Assembly: GCA_007922195.1 (NCBI GenBank)
Contig: ML682005.1
Coordinates: 23,977,151-24,041,150, forward strand
Length of the DNA stretch: 64,000 nucleotides
Reading direction: 5' to 3'
Origin: Podocnemis expansa
Taxonomy: Eukaryota > Chordata > Testudines > Podocnemididae
In this document: positions 32,956 through 45,954 of the stretch, piece by piece
How the letters are laid out: each line of letters starts with the position of its first letter
Position numbering within the stretch: position 1 is the stretch's first letter
Notes under the pieces: model-generated
What the model saw: only the letters and a program-made list of their open reading frames with translations
Database searches by the model: none
What the model was told of the DNA's origin: nothing
Position numbers and translations under genes: made by a program

Positions 32956-35900
32956 GGTGAAGCTAGAAGCTGAGAAGCAGGAAGAGGCAGAAAAAAAAGC
33001 TGGTCATTAGCAAATCATGGAACTTGAGTAGCTGAAGTGTGGGAGCACAAACACAAGATGCTAGAGACAGATACAGAATCCTCAGGCATCAAGCAGTCTT
33101 CTCCAAGAAACATGTCGCTGGGACAAACTGTGCCCTAGTTACAAGGAAACTGCACTGAGGCATATTTGATCACCTTTCAAAGATTCTTCAGTATTCAAAA
33201 CATCTTTGACAGCAAGATAATGACTGATCTGTCCTCTACGATGGTTGGTAAAGAATTGCAAGTGCCTTGGATATGGATTTAAACAAAACAGTGAAACAGT
33301 ATGCTTTAAAATTCTGTTATAAAGGTTTTAAATTACACTATAGACTTCAGGTTCAAGACTCTTTAAAAGGTTGGTACATTTTCATGGGGATTTATGCATA
33401 AAATGCAGGATTATTTGAAAAACTGGATTAATAATAAAGGGGCAGCCACCTTGGAGATAAATTGGTGGATTTAATAGCTGAAGAGCAATCTTTTGAGGTT
33501 TACGCTGAAAAAGTGTGAATTCAAGTGTGAGAGAACTTCTGGGTCAGTACAAGAAGCTGCTGAAATAGCCTTATTTGTACGTGCAAGTCAGCTATCCAAG
33601 GAGCACAAAACCAAAAGGAAAGGAGCTGATTCTCAATTAAATCATTCAAAATGGTGCACATGCTGTTTCCCTGACCATGGAAGACCTAATATTGCTGTAA
33701 GGGGTCAGTGGATAAGGGGCTGTATGCTACATGGAAATGATTCAAAGGAAGTTGGAGACTGAGGTACAATTATTGTTAACCTGCCAGGCAAAATAGGGGC
33801 TGGGATAACTGAGGAAAATTATTTGGGTTGCTAATCAACTGGTGGTGTCAGGCAGTTGACACTCAATTACACACAAGAAATTTCCCTCTCCTTTTAAGCA
33901 AGGAAGGGGGGAGTGAGTAAGAAAGTGTCTCACAGTCTTGGGTATCCTGAGAAGCATTGCACAAGCCCTTGAACTTTTGGAAACCTACCCAAGCCAAACT
34001 TCTGCACTTGTTTCCCCCATCCCTGTTTAGATGCTGTGCAGAGGTATGGAAACCATTTTGGTTTATTGTCTAGCTACTGCATACATGAACAGTCACTTAG
34101 TATATAGCTTTTGCACTGCAAAATGTTCAGAGCCGTGTACTTCTCATTCAGCCTCATATGCTTGACCTGGCTTAAACACATTGTTGCGTCTGTGGTTTGG
34201 GATTTATTGTACAATGAAACCGAAAGAAAATGTTGTATTGACATAAAACAATGGGACTGAATGGCGCCTTGCCAGACCCAGTTAATCTAAGCAGCAGGAG
34301 GTTAAGACATGGTGACAACTGTAGGACTGGAGACAGGAGAGAGACTCTGCTGCCTGTACTGATGTAATGTGGCTTTAGTTAAGTACTGATCAATGCAACT
34401 GATGTGATTGTTTAAAACAACCGGCAGCAATCCAGAGAAGTAAAAACAGACTCATGATAGTATAGCACAGTTATCCAGGGGCAGTTTTTCTTAATCTATC
34501 TTTTTTTAATTCATTCCTAATGCACAGTGTGGTGGTAGGTGAGGGTCAGAGGGCCCAAACTCAGCTACAAATGCAATCTATGCAAAATGCACACAAAGAT
34601 AAATAATTCTATGACAAATGTCTTCTAGTTACTACTGTGGAATAATATTCTTATTCCATTGCAATGCCATGCTTGTGATCTTTCATGAGCTCTTTCCAAG
34701 ATTCTTTCATTAAAAAAAAAAAAATTAAGTTGGAGTTGTGGGTATGTATGTTTAGAGCCGTGGCAGTTATCCCAAAACCAAGTATTATAAACCCAGAAAA
34801 TTCAAAGTTAAGATGAAGCTTAAAATAAATCCAAACATGTCAAGGCGTCCAATTCACAGTCAGGGTGCTGAAACAACTTAGCTCTGTTCTTTACTGATAT
34901 TATGCAATAACCATCTTATTAAGACAATGGAATTTTAGGGCTTGCCGTTCAAGATTAGATTGGTTTTTAAGGAAACATTGATTCCCCCCACCATCATGTC
35001 GGCAATATTTCTAACATCAATGGATTTGTGCTTCCTTATCCCAAGACGGAATTTGATCCAACAGGTCAGGTTCTTCCTGGTGTAAATTAGTGTAGCTCCC
35101 AGCGATGTTAATTGAGAAAATATTTGGAAAAAAGGTTGTATGAGCCCTCTGAGGTGGTGCTTAATTTACCACAAAGGAGGACTTGTAAAACTTTTTGTTT
35201 ACTTTAGTGCAGACTTAATGATTTTAAGGCTCCATAGGTCCTGTGTCCTATTCTGAAATGCAGACCTTTTAGTAATCCTAACCCATTGTTACTCTGAGTG
35301 CCTAACACCTAATTTGCACTTTCTATTTCCCTTCCACTCATTTGTAATCTGCTTCTAATGTTTGGACTCATCATTTCAGGGTTTGCCTACCAGGAAAAAT
35401 AGCTGTATAATAACTTCAGTGTGCTTAAATACAGTGTTATTCTAACAATGTAATGGATCGCAAGAGTCAAGTGGTCAATAAAGGTATAATCAACTGAAGT
35501 TTTTAAACTAAATGGAAGGCCAGTGTTAGTTCATTTAAATAGGGGACAGGAAGACTCCAAAACCATACCCACCTTTTGCTTTTCAGAGGGAGAATGGCCA
35601 GAAGTATGGAATCCAGTGGGCCCTGCGAGACTTAAATGATTTTTCTTTCTTTCTACAGACTTGGCTTTCCAGAGTGATGTCCTGATTTGCCTTTTATTTA
35701 CCCTGCTTTAATATTAGTCTAACTGCACTGGGCCAGTTGCGGTCTGTCCTTTTTTCGCACACCATCACTGGTGTGTGTACTACCGGCCACAAAGCTTACA
35801 AAGTCACCCAGAGAGGAGCAGCTCAGTGCAAGTATGATCCTGCAGTGTCATACAATAGATGTAGAAGTATGTATGTTTCATAATCTCCTGGGTGCAACAG

Positions 35901-36579
35901 GGGAAGGGGAGAAGTGGTTACTGCAAAACTGTCTTTGGGGCAGCTGTTCAGTGCATTGTGATTATTGATCATAAGTGTAATTGAAGGATGGCATTTTCGC
36001 CAGTACAAACGGCACAAGCCAGAGTGTATGCAAGCTTTGCATATTGCCCCGAACTTGTACTCTCTACATTGTGTGGGCACTTGAGAATCTACATTGGTTG
36101 AAGATACTTTTGATTTACACTAAAGCAAATGGATCAGAATCAGTTCCAGGGTGGTCGTATTACAAATGTTTCCTAAATATGAGTTGTAAAAACAATTGTT
36201 TATTCTGCCATAAGAATGAAAAATTCTCCCCCTCCCCTGAAAATTTCAAGAGGGCTAATGGCCCAGAATTAAGAGTTTGTACCACACATTAGAAACCATT
36301 AAGCTGTAGCATTGTAAGAACCCTGTAAACAAACAGAAAAAATACTAGGTTGTTGAAAATCTCTAAACATGGATTTTATGGATAATGGACCAAATTCATT
36401 TGCTGTAACTTACTGAACCCAATTAATCTAATCTGTCTCTGCTTAAAAAGTGGTTACTCCTAAATTTCAGCATTTCCTTTGTATTATCAATGAGTTTCTT
36501 TCTGAGTTCACAAGGTATTTACTGTGTTTGTAAAATAATAATTGATTCTATGAGATGTATTGGTTATGTCTGTTAGATG
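32956..36579. other. Long spacer, no gene recognised
   Basis: About 3.6 kb of AT-rich sequence. Acceptor-like polypyrimidine tracts exist (for example before 35660), but the following frames close at once. The 103- and 89-codon frames lack motifs. Old, unrecognisable repeats are likely. Confidence 0.35.
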
Positions 36580-37650
36580 TGTAACCCTTCTACCAGGGCA
36601 GGCTGGCAGAACGAGGACCGGGTTCTATGTCTAGGAGTTTCCCAATGATGCAGCACCACCAACTGGCTCGAGCCCCCACCCAGATCTCTGGGAATCCTGC
36701 ACTGTTCCCTGGGCACCCCAAGGGTAAGGCTTCCCCACTCGCAAGCACGAGTCTGAGTGTAGTAAATGGAGCTTTTAATAGCAGTAAAACAAAAATGCAA
36801 AAGGCCAAATAACAGAGATCAGCACTTATCTAGGAAACTTAGTATAGAGCAAAGTTCCCAACAACCCACACTGCATAACAGAACATACAGACTTAATGGC
36901 AAAACTGGCACTGATCTGGAGAATCAGTGCTAACTAGGCTCCCAACCAACCCTAAGATACGTAGGGAGTGTCTTTTACGCCAGCTGTCCACTGATGCCAT
37001 CTACCGGTCACTAACTCCATCCTCTAGAACTGGTTCCTCAGCTCCACCCACTGTCCACCGGCGCTGTCCTCCAGTCCCTCGTGTCACCCAGCTTGCCGCT
37101 GGCCACATTCACCAGCTTCACCCCGTTGCTTCTTTTCAGCTCAGAGAAAGAATTCTCCCTAGCTCAGTGATTATCAGCTTTCTTAGCCTTTAGCAGCTGG
37201 TTAATTCAGCTATTTCCATAACAAACAGAAGATGTAAGAGGAGGGAGGGACAAAGTGCCCAGGCATTGTCTCAACAGAAACAATGCTGACCTACTACTTC
37301 CGTTTTTCTTAGTCTTTCAGGCTAAAATATGCAGAAGCCTTTCTTACAAATCTTTTTCTAAGCAAGGGTTCTTTTACCTTTAACTAAACCAGACAGATTT
37401 GAAACAGAGTAGCAGTTTAACCAAAGACAGTATTTCATATTTCCCTTTAGTAGAATTACAGATATTGATAGATTTTTGAGAAAAGAAACCCCAAATGCTA
37501 TTACCTATTATACTTTGCCCCAGTGCATCCAGTTTGCTAATCAGATAATTGTGCTCTTTGTATCCATGCTAATACAGGACCCATGTAGATTAGTTGCTCC
37601 CCCCTGTCAGTTCAGAAGCTGTTAGGCACAGCTTCTAAGCCTGCCTTACA
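36580..37650 (-). repeat. Possible solo LTR
   Basis: It starts TGTAACCC and may end CCTTACA, matching the TGTAAC...TTACA style of the gypsy LTR at 41637. The flanking GATG and TATG agree in 3 of 4 bases. Body similarity to that LTR is not obvious, so this could be another LTR family or coincidence. Confidence 0.3.
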
Positions 37651-39361
37651 TATGATATAAGCTAAATTCTCACCTACATCAGTGTGAATTCATGGTGACT
37701 CCTCCAAACTCAAGATGTCCTTATTGACATACTTTAATGATAAATATTCTATTGAAATATAGACCACCTGAAATGTTACTTAGGCTCACAGAGCTGACAA
37801 GAATTCTTGATATGTGTAATGGGTAGGTTTGTGTAAATATTGTACTGTATATATTGTCACTTTTGAAAAGAGAAAATATAATGCCTAATTGTCTTGGTGC
37901 CATTGGCATGGACTGTTGCTATCATATGCTTATATCCACCTTCTGAAGTAGTAAAATGTTTCCTGACACCAGTCCAGCAACCAGCTTCTATACTCTCCCT
38001 GAATTTTACCACAAAATCTTAAAGTCCAGACATTTTTGGCAAACATTAATTCTTCTGCACTACTGAAGGACGTTAGAAACAGTGTGCCTAATTTGCTATC
38101 ACTTTCAGTTTGGAACGGGAATAAGAGATGTCAACCCAGACCATAATGCAAGTTCTGTAAACTTTATCTCCACACTGACACTTTTTTTTTCTTATTTTTT
38201 TTTTCAAATACCAGGTATCTTTTAGCCCTAACTCTCCCTTTGCTGGAAATAACACTGTTCCCCCCTGCCCCATCCAACATTCTACCCCTTTCAAATTTTT
38301 TGAGCCACAGCAGGGCTATCGGCCAATTTCTTTTCTAAGCTCCTCTTGTCTGAGGCTCCATCCAGATGCGTGAGGCTTGATCAAAGCAGACAGTGCTGCA
38401 ATTGAGCATTTTCAGAGTTAGCTGTGAAATGGTAGTGTACTGCCCAGAAAATTCTGCAGATCTCTGTCAAGCTGCTTTGATGAGGCCTGCCCACACAAAC
38501 TTGCTAGTGATATGGTCATCCCTAGCAGTTAGGATGGAACAAAGATCAGAAAGAGAGAAATGCAAACATTTAGTTGGTAATAGGAGCTGAGTGGAAGAAT
38601 TTCATTTTCTTTGCAGTATGTCTGATTTTGATTGCCTAAAGGATCTGTCCCCATCAATATTCAATTTAGTCTACTTTTTTTTTACTGAACAAGACTGCTT
38701 AGTAACTTGCACAGGATTTTTGTGTGAATTCTTCCAAGGTCACAGAGTGTAATGGTACCTCTACAAAAAAGCATTCTTTAGAATGAAAGCCTTATCTTCA
38801 GGTGGTTAGTAAAATACAGATCATATTTACCGAAGTGTCATGGTGTCTTTGGAGGTCTATAAATTCCAAAGTACTGTGTATTGTATGTGGGTAACTGACT
38901 TCTGAAAAACTTTAAAAATCAGCCCACAGTTTTCAGCTAGTGGAAGTAAAAAGAGTTACTGGGATTGTAACTGATATGTATAGAATAAGGTACAGATGTA
39001 TTTTCTAATAGGTCTTTCATCACTTATGATCCATTCCTATTAACAGCACATTTCAGAAAGCTTTGGTAGTCTTTTTCTTCTGGGAGCTGGATTTTTTTTG
39101 GCCTTTTATTTGTATTAGACTCTTGTTGCAAATTGCAATGAATTAAACATACAAATTTCTAAGTCCTAGTGTTTTTAAAACTGCAACTCCATGATGCTGC
39201 AAGGAATTCAAAAGACCCACAAGCTAACCCTCTGTCAATTTGACGTCCACAGGAAAAATTCCTTCCTGAGACCCAAAACAGGTGATTCTTCAGTAGAGAA
39301 GAAGGACTGAAGGGGCTACATAGACTGAATTAAACTCTCATGGCTTTAACCTACTGAGTCA
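37651..39361. other. Spacer
   Basis: T-rich tracts at about 38180-38210. No exon or repeat recognised. Confidence 0.35.
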
Positions 39362-39369
39362 GGTTAAGG

Positions 39370-39557
39370 CAGTGGCTTTCAAACTTTTTTTCCTCAGGAC
39401 CCCTTTGAAAAAAATCATTTATGCCCACGACCCACCAATTACATCTTTGAGCACTGCAGTTCAGTCTTTTGGCAGTGGCAGCTGGGGACACCTTGAGCCA
39501 CAATCTGAGGGTCTGTGACCTAGGACTGGGTCCCAACCTGTGGTTTGAAAACCATTG
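39370..39557. mobile_element. Non-autonomous hAT element, perfect duplication
   Basis: The ends are CAGTGGCTTTCAAACT and, reverse complemented, CAATGGTTTTCAAACC. GGTTAAGG is duplicated exactly at 39362-39369 and 39558-39565. At 188 bp it is too short to code. Confidence 0.9.
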
Positions 39558-39837
39558 GGTTAAGGCATGTTGTGAGAACTCGTGCCAGCTAACTTGGACT
39601 GGAAATCTTTTGTGAACAGACTACTTCATAGTATTTTCAATAAGTCTTGCTTCTGAAAGTGAAAGGTCTAGACAAAAACACTAACAAATGTTAGTCTTGT
39701 CTCATAACCACAGGACTTGTATGCAACATCACATAAATACCAGATTGCCAATGTGGTTAAATGTTTGTGACCTTTTGATGTCATTGTTGCCAATAAAGAT
39801 GGAGCAAGAATATCATCAACGCACTTGGTGTATCTTG

Positions 39838-40685
39838 TGAGATCACAAATGTAGGACTGGAAGGGACCTCAAGAGACCTTCTTGTTCAGGTCGCTGCACT
39901 CAAGGTAGCCATAACTGTTCCTGACACAGTGCTTTCTAACCTGCTTTTAAAAATCTCCAGTGACAGAGATTCCACAAACTCCTTAGGTAATTTATTCCAC
40001 TGCTTACCTATCCTGAGTTTTTCCAAATGTCCAACTTAAATTGCCCTTAATGCAATTAAGGCCATTGCTGCTTGTCCTATCCTCAGAGGATAGAGAACAG
40101 TTTTTCTCCCTCCTCCTTGTAACAATCTTTATGTATTTGAAAATTATATCTCCTCTCAGTCGTCTTGTCTCCAGGCTAACAAACCCAGTTTTTTTCACCT
40201 TTCCCTCAAGGGCATGTTTTATAGGCCCTTAGTTATTTTTGTTGCTCTTTTCTGGATTTTCTCCAATTTGTTCACATCTTTTCTGAATGTGATCCCCAGG
40301 ACTAGACATAATACTCCAGTTGAGGCCTAATAAGCATGGAGCAGAGTGGAAGAATTAAATCTCATGTCTTGCTTAGAACACTCCTGTCAATACATACATA
40401 CTAAAAAGATGTTTGGTTTGGGCTTTTTTTTTTTAAAACAAGTTACATTCTTGACTTTCATTTAGCTTGTGATCTTTTATGACCCCCAGATTCCTTTCTA
40501 CAGTCCTTCCTATTCAGTTATGTCCATTTTGGATGTTTTACAGCTGACTGTTCCTTCCTAAGTGGAGTACTTTGAAGTTGTCCTTATAGTATTTTATCCT
40601 ATTTACTTCAAACCATTTCTCCTGTCTGTCCAGATCATTTTGAATATTAAACCTATCCTCCAAAGCATTTATGGTTCCTTCATAT
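39838..40685 (-). mobile_element. CR1 LINE 3' region, antisense
   Basis: The + strand opens with 'tgtaggactggaagggacct', the reverse complement of the CR1 end. It then runs through 'aatctccagtgacagagatt', 'ttgtcctatcctcagagga', 'tctctcagtcgtcttgtct', 'tactccagttgaggcctaat', 'cttgtgatcttttatgaccc' and 'cagatcattttgaat'. This long collinear stretch is a classic turtle/bird-type CR1 tail. Frames inside it are broken. Confidence 0.85.
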
Positions 40686-41417
40686 CTGAGTTCTGTGCTG
40701 GAGGGCTGCCTTAGCAATATTTCCAGCCCGGTGTTTGAAATCCACCTTATTCTTAATCCTCAGAAAACTGAAATCTTATTGCCAGGTAGAGGCTCCCATT
40801 AGCAAGCTGCTTCTCTTCTTTCATGTCTCTTCTTGATAGTGAATTTTGATGTCAGTGCCATCTATTAACCATGGTTCATCAGTGCTTGTCAGTTGAATAA
40901 TATGCATAGGCTATATTCTTAAATGGCTCAAGACAATCTCACAGCAACACATGCTTTTGTAATCATGCAGATTACACAATAAATTACTGTATTTCTTAGC
41001 AGATCTTTCAGCAGGGCTCCTCTCTCATCATTTTCGTAATGCAGCATGCATGCTTCCTCATTGACTTTGAGCAGCCAGGGTCGTCATATGTTCGCCCTGC
41101 ATTCTTTTTATTGCCTGTCTATAAAATGTTAGATTGATTTTTAAACTAGTGCTGCTGATCTGAGACCTGGCTATGTTTTGACACCTCCCTCTTTAGTATT
41201 AATCTGATGGGTATCTTTGCACTGTCATAACCCAGTATTTAAGGTTTCTATAGTCACATATTAAATCAAAGGGTGATCAGGCCTTTACTGCAGTGGGAAA
41301 ACCGCTCTCCCTTGAACGTGCGCGCGCTCTCTCAAAGTTGCAGTTTGATTATTGATTTTGTATTTATATTTTTCCTTCTTCCTTTCACTTTTCTCTTTCA
41401 GTATCCATTTGATTATC
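40686..41417. other. Spacer
   Basis: No gene seen. A polypyrimidine tract ending TTTCAG at about 41400 leads into the small repeat below, so it is not taken as an exon acceptor. Confidence 0.35.
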
Positions 41418-41575
41418 TAGGGCCTCAATTCAGGACGGCACTTAAGCATGTTCCTAAATCAATCTCTGTTCAAAAGGCATTCTTCAGTACACTGTGCACA
41501 TTTAATCCTCTATTAATTCAATGGAATCTAAGTATTTGCACAAGCATTCTTCCTGAATATTGATGCTCTGCTAAG
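41418..41575. repeat. Small palindromic interspersed repeat
   Basis: 'agggcctcaattcaggacgg', 'cacttaagcatgttcctaa' and 'aattcaatggaatctaag' match the common sauropsid family in the order left end, arm, centre. Confidence 0.5.
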
Positions 41576-41636
41576 TAGTGGCCTATACATGTTCATTTTT
41601 TGAGGGAACCCTTTTATTGATATTTAGAGCTGTAAG

Positions 41637-42584
41637 TGTAACCTGCTAGGGTGGGCTAAAATTCATTTATTTGTCCCTCTCCAGTGCCTCACAGAGAAAC
41701 CCCTGCAGAAAGCAGCTGGAGAGCCATGATCCAGTCTGTAAAGGGGCTCACAGTGAAGACTGTTCAGAATTCATTAAAAAAAACAACAGCAATGTACTAT
41801 ATTAAACATTAACTTTATAAACCTTCTGATGAAAGCAGACAAAATGATTAGTATACAGATCTATAATACATAGTGGCTATTTAGCAGTATCTGAGTCTGT
41901 TATGGTCTCAAACCACCAAGTCCAAAAGCTTGTGTTAGAAGCAGCCACTCCCTCCTCTTTGGCAGCAGAAATCCTCTCGGTGAGTCCTTAAAGACGTTTC
42001 TTCCTCTGCTGGGAGCACTGCTGTCCACTCAGCTTACTCAGTCAACACTCATTTACATATACACATATTTAAAAAAAACAATCTGTTGTCAAAGATGTAT
42101 TTTTCTTTTGTAATAACAAAATGTAATTGCCTCTTTCCCCTTATTACACTCAAGAACTGTAGTTAAGCCCATAACCCAGAGTATAAAGTTAAAAGGAAAC
42201 CACCCTTCTTTTCTCAATGGTTTCTTCTCTGTAACCACTGCCTCCAGACTTCGCTGCTGGAAAGTTAACAATGCTACTAACCTAAAGCAAAATGCCTCAG
42301 AGTTGGGGAAACCAGCCTGGTGTCTGCTCCTGGCTCAGCTCCTCCCCTTGCACAGAGCACAAGTACTCTCCTCACTGCAGCTGGCCTGGCTGCTTGGTCT
42401 CAGACATCTGACCGCTGCACTGGCAGGGACCCTTGCTGAGCATGCTCAAAGCTACACAGAACATGCTGGAAACTTCTGGGTCTAGACAGCTAAATCTGCC
42501 CAGCAACAGTGACCCAGCAAGAGCAACTCAGACCCCAGCAAATCTCTTTAAGAGATACTCCTCATTTAAGCCCATGGGGTTACA
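41637..42584 (-). repeat. 3' LTR of the gypsy element
   Basis: 948 bp bounded by TGTAACCTGC and GGGGTTACA on the + strand. The last ~130 bp (42455-42584) match 46894-47018 almost base for base. Small open frames inside are chance. Confidence 0.85.
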
Positions 42585-42597
42585 TTCTCCCCTGCTT
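42585..42597 (-). other. Polypurine tract of the gypsy element
   Basis: On the minus strand AGCAGGGGAGAA directly precedes the 3' LTR, the expected position of the plus-strand primer. Confidence 0.7.
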
Positions 42598-42963
42598 AAA
42601 TCACTGACGTCCTGGCAGTGCACCTAAGACAACTATTTGTACCAATCGTGAATCTATAGTTTTAGAATACTAAAGGTCAAGAATGTAATCCTTGTATCTA
42701 ACAGGATGACTTCTAATTCCACCAGTCCTACAAGGTTCTACATGTGCTTCTGTAGAGGTTGGAGATACAGAAGACTCTACACCATCTTCTGGGGAGGGTA
42801 TTTTTCTTTTTCTGAAGTTCCCTCATCTCGCCTCTCTTCCAAATCAGTTTCCTTATGAAGAAGACTTTTGGTTTGGATCAAACTCACTTGCCAGGGGCCA
42901 AGTTCAGACTGCAGAGTCAGATCAAGTGAAGATTCATCTTCATCCTCTATCTGCATTACCACA

Positions 42964-43542
42964 TCAGTGGTTTTCTGTCTTGCTCTTCCACTCACAGGAG
43001 TCTGACTGATTATCCTCCATTGTCTCACAGGCAGAAATGTATCCACATGGTCTTAGCATGTCCCTATGAAGAATTCGGATGGGGCCATCTCCTGATTCAG
43101 CCTGCACCTTATAGACGGAAATATCTTCTTTCAATTGCTCCAGTACCACATGTACTACTGGTTCCCATCTATCTGCAAGCTTTTGCTTTCCTCTAAGACT
43201 CAGATTACGTACTAGAACTCTATCTCCTGGTTCTATTGCTGACACAATTATTTTGGCATCCCATCTTAGCTTGTTGGTTAATTGACTCCTTTCACTTACG
43301 TTAGCAGCTAGATCATATGCATAATGAAGCCTGCATCGTAAATCTCTTACATATTCCTGGTGAGTCATTTCTTGTCCCCTGACTTTAATCCCCAAACACA
43401 AATCAATTGGTAATATAGGTTGCCTCCCAAACATCAGAAAATATGCAGAGTGTCCTGTAGTATCATTTCTGGTACAGTTGTAGGCATGAACTAGTGGCTT
43501 CCTCCTGTGGGTTTTCTTATGCTCCTCCAAAGTACCTAACAT
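42964..43542 (-). pseudogene. Gypsy integrase C-terminal region
   Basis: The 192-codon frame includes HKKTHRRKPLVHAYNCT and AYFLMFGRQPILPID, the conserved end of the integrase core (the 'FG R P' block). It then has GDRVLVRN, the SH3-like GPY-type region, and LHRDMLRPCGY near the end. The family enzyme inserts element cDNA into chromosomes. It lies in a different frame from the core segment just upstream (43559-43888), so a frameshift separates them. A further 89-codon frame (42777-43046) in a third phase has no recognisable domain and may be the decayed tail. Confidence 0.8.
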
Positions 43543-43558
43543 ATTTAGTAGAGTCCAA

Positions 43559-43888
43559 TTAATCTCTACTGGATTTCCTCTGCGGTGATAAGGAGTTGTG
43601 TGTGATTTTTACTCCAGTGATTTTACTTAACTCAATAATCAATTCTGATTCAAAGCTGGCACCTTGATCGCAAAGGATCCATTGGGGAAAACCATAGTGA
43701 AGGATAAAATTCTCCCATAATACACTTGCTACAGTTTTGGCTGTCTGATCTTTAGTTGGATAAGCCTGAGCATACTTAGTAAAATGATCAGTCACTACAA
43801 GAATATTCTTAGTGCCGGTAGCATCTGGCTCCAAGGTTAAAAAGTCTATGTAAACCAGTTCCATGGGCGCATATGCTTTAATGTTCAC
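43559..43888 (-). pseudogene. Gypsy integrase catalytic core
   Basis: It contains APMELVYIDFLTLEPD with the first catalytic Asp, TKNILVVTDHFTKYAQAYPT, and FPQWILCDQGASFESELI with the second Asp and following Glu region. This is the D,D-E core order of retroviral-type integrases. The third-acid helix is lost at the frameshift near the end (SPQRKSSRD where 'PQ..G..ER' is expected). Confidence 0.85.
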
Positions 43889-43934
43889 TAGCTCAGCAGC
43901 TTTTTCAACTCTAGCTTTTCTTCTAATACAACGT

Positions 43935-44132
43935 TCACAATTTTGACATTTTTCTCTCTACTGCCTGAGTCATTCTAGGCCAGTAAAATTGGTCTCTAGC
44001 TAATTCCAAAGTTCTCTCTGTTCCAAGATGACCCATTTCATCATGGATACCTTCTAGTGCTCGATCCCGATGTGTATAGGGGATTACCAGCTGTTCTATA
44101 TTCTCTCCTTGCTGTTGTGCTTTCCAGTACAA
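43935..44132 (-). pseudogene. Gypsy integrase zinc-binding N-terminus
   Basis: It reads RDRALEGIHDEMGHLGTERTLELARDQFYWPRM. The H-x(3-5)-H pair and the 'H.GH.G..RT......YWP.M' pattern are typical of the H2C2 domain. The Cys pair (near 43940, 'CQNCERC'-like text in the next frame) is displaced by a frameshift. Confidence 0.8.
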
Positions 44133-44268
44133 GACTCCATTTGAAAGAAAAAGCTTTGGCCATTCCCATAAATATAGATGAGTCTCATTCCTCCTTCTTT
44201 TCCTCCTCCAGGCTTTGTCTATAATTTGCCTCCAGAAAGTGAATTACACAAGCTATGTACTTGTCGTG

Positions 44269-45315
44269 TCATTGTAAGACTTTCCAGTCAATAGGAATTG
44301 AGTCTGGAGTTCCAAGTCTTCCTCGCCAAGGATTTGGATCTTGAAACTCGAATGGTTTGCTTTCTTCATTACTAGGCAGTGTCTCTACTAAGCCTGTAGT
44401 GACAGGCATCGATTTCTCTTCTTGAGATTCACTGTGGATGGTATGAACGTTCATAACTGCTTTACAGACTTCCTTATCCCATGCATCCCACACGTCTGAA
44501 CTAGATTGAATTTGAGAGAACATTTTGACAGTTCTCTCTGTCTGTTCCACATCATCTTCATCTATCCCTGGAGTATCATGTGGTCTCTGGGAAAGAGCAT
44601 CTGCATCAACATTGGTCTTGCCAGCCTTATAAATGATATCAAAGTCATATAGCGATGAGGCTGCCACCCACCTATGACCAGCTGCATCTAACTTTGCAGT
44701 CTTCAGGATATAAGTAAGAGGGTTGTTATCGGTCATTACCTTAAATTGGGCTCTATAGAGGAAATCATGGAACTTATCACAAATAGCCCACTTCAAGGCT
44801 AGGAATTCTAACTTGTGAACTGGATAATTATGTTCACTATGGCTCAGTCCCCTGCTGGCGTATGCAATAACCCATGGCTTCCCATCTTGTATTTGATACA
44901 AAGCTGCACCTATCCCAGTAGCACTAGCATCTGTATTAAGAATATATGGTAGCCTCCAGTCAGCAAACCCAAGGATTAGTGCTGTAGTCAACTTCTGTTT
45001 CAAAGTTTCAAAAGCCTCTTGGCAAGTTGCATCCCATCTACTTCCTAGTTGCTGTTGGCCACTCTGTTTACTTCTTTTAGGACCACTAGCAAGAAGAGAA
45101 TTCAAAGGTTTTGCCATAATAGAATACCTCTCTACAAATCTTCGGTAGTAACCAGCAAATCCTAAAAATCTGTGAAACTCTCTGATAGTAGTTGGAATTG
45201 GCCAAGTAAGGATAGCATCGGTTTTCTCTTTATCAGGACAGATCCCATCTTGAGAAATGACATGACCCAGATATTTCACTGAAGTTTGAAATAATTTTAC
45301 ATTTTGATGGTGCAA
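44269..45315 (-). pseudogene. Gypsy RT thumb and RNase H
   Basis: 348 codons, the longest intact piece. It starts with VKYLGHVISQDGI and REFHRFLGFAGYYRRFV (the RT thumb/connection block). The RNase H follows with LNTDASATGIGAALYQ (first catalytic Asp), HKLEFLALKWAI (Glu), and VMTDNNPLTYIL (Asp), then AGKTNVDADALSQRP. After about residue 270 it runs into the RNase H-integrase linker, which has no motif. In the family RNase H removes the RNA template after copying. Confidence 0.9.
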
Positions 45316-45331
45316 CTTTTAAACCATATTC

Positions 45332-45871
45332 CTAAATCCTTTTCAAAACTTTTAGGAGATGTTTCTCATGTTCTTCCAAAGTGGATGAAAAGATGGTTAA
45401 ATCATCCAAGAATGCTACTACTTCTGTGAGATTCATACCAGACATGACATGTTCCATCATTCTCTGGAAAGTAGCTGGAGCATTTGTCAGCCCTTGAGGC
45501 ATCATTCTGAATTGCCAGTTACCGAACGATGTAGTGAAGGCTGTCTTTGAATGATCAGCAGGCTCTACTGGAACTTGATAGTATTCACTCTTTAGATCCA
45601 ATACAGAAAACCATTTGGATCCTGCTAATGAGGCAAAGGTCTCTCTTCTATCCTAGGTAATGGATAAACATTTTCTGGTAATGCTGTTCAATTTCCTATA
45701 ATCCACCACCATCCTAAGGGCTCCAGTCTTCTTACGCACCAGCACAACAGGTGATGCATATGGACTACATGTTTCCTCAATTACTCCAAGGGCCACCAGT
45801 TCACACAGACATTGGTGTAAGTCTTCAAAATCTGAGGGTGAAAACCTTCTAGTTCTTTCTTTAAAAGGCAC
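45332..45871 (-). pseudogene. Gypsy reverse transcriptase fingers and palm
   Basis: The first piece (45653-45871) has GVIEETCSPYASPVVLVRKKTG and MVVDYRKLN. The second (45332-45601) has LDLKSEYYQV (motif A Asp), MPQGLTNAPATFQRMM (motif B) and AFLDDLTIFS (motif C, with Phe-Leu-Asp-Asp). Both are in the same frame and are separated by an in-frame TAG at about 45653. The thumb follows in another frame (45315), so a frameshift lies at about 45316-45331. The second piece opens with TTG, not ATG, so its apparent start is arbitrary. Confidence 0.9.
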
Positions 45872-45954
45872 ATGGTTTGTGAGTTCAGTTTGATGTCACT
45901 CCTGAAACTCTTCCAAAGTGTAAATCATGAATAGCAAAAGCCTTAGGAACTTCC

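Noticed and set aside
41400..41570. Acceptor-like TTTCAG followed by an open frame to a stop
   Set aside because: The following sequence is a common small palindromic repeat.
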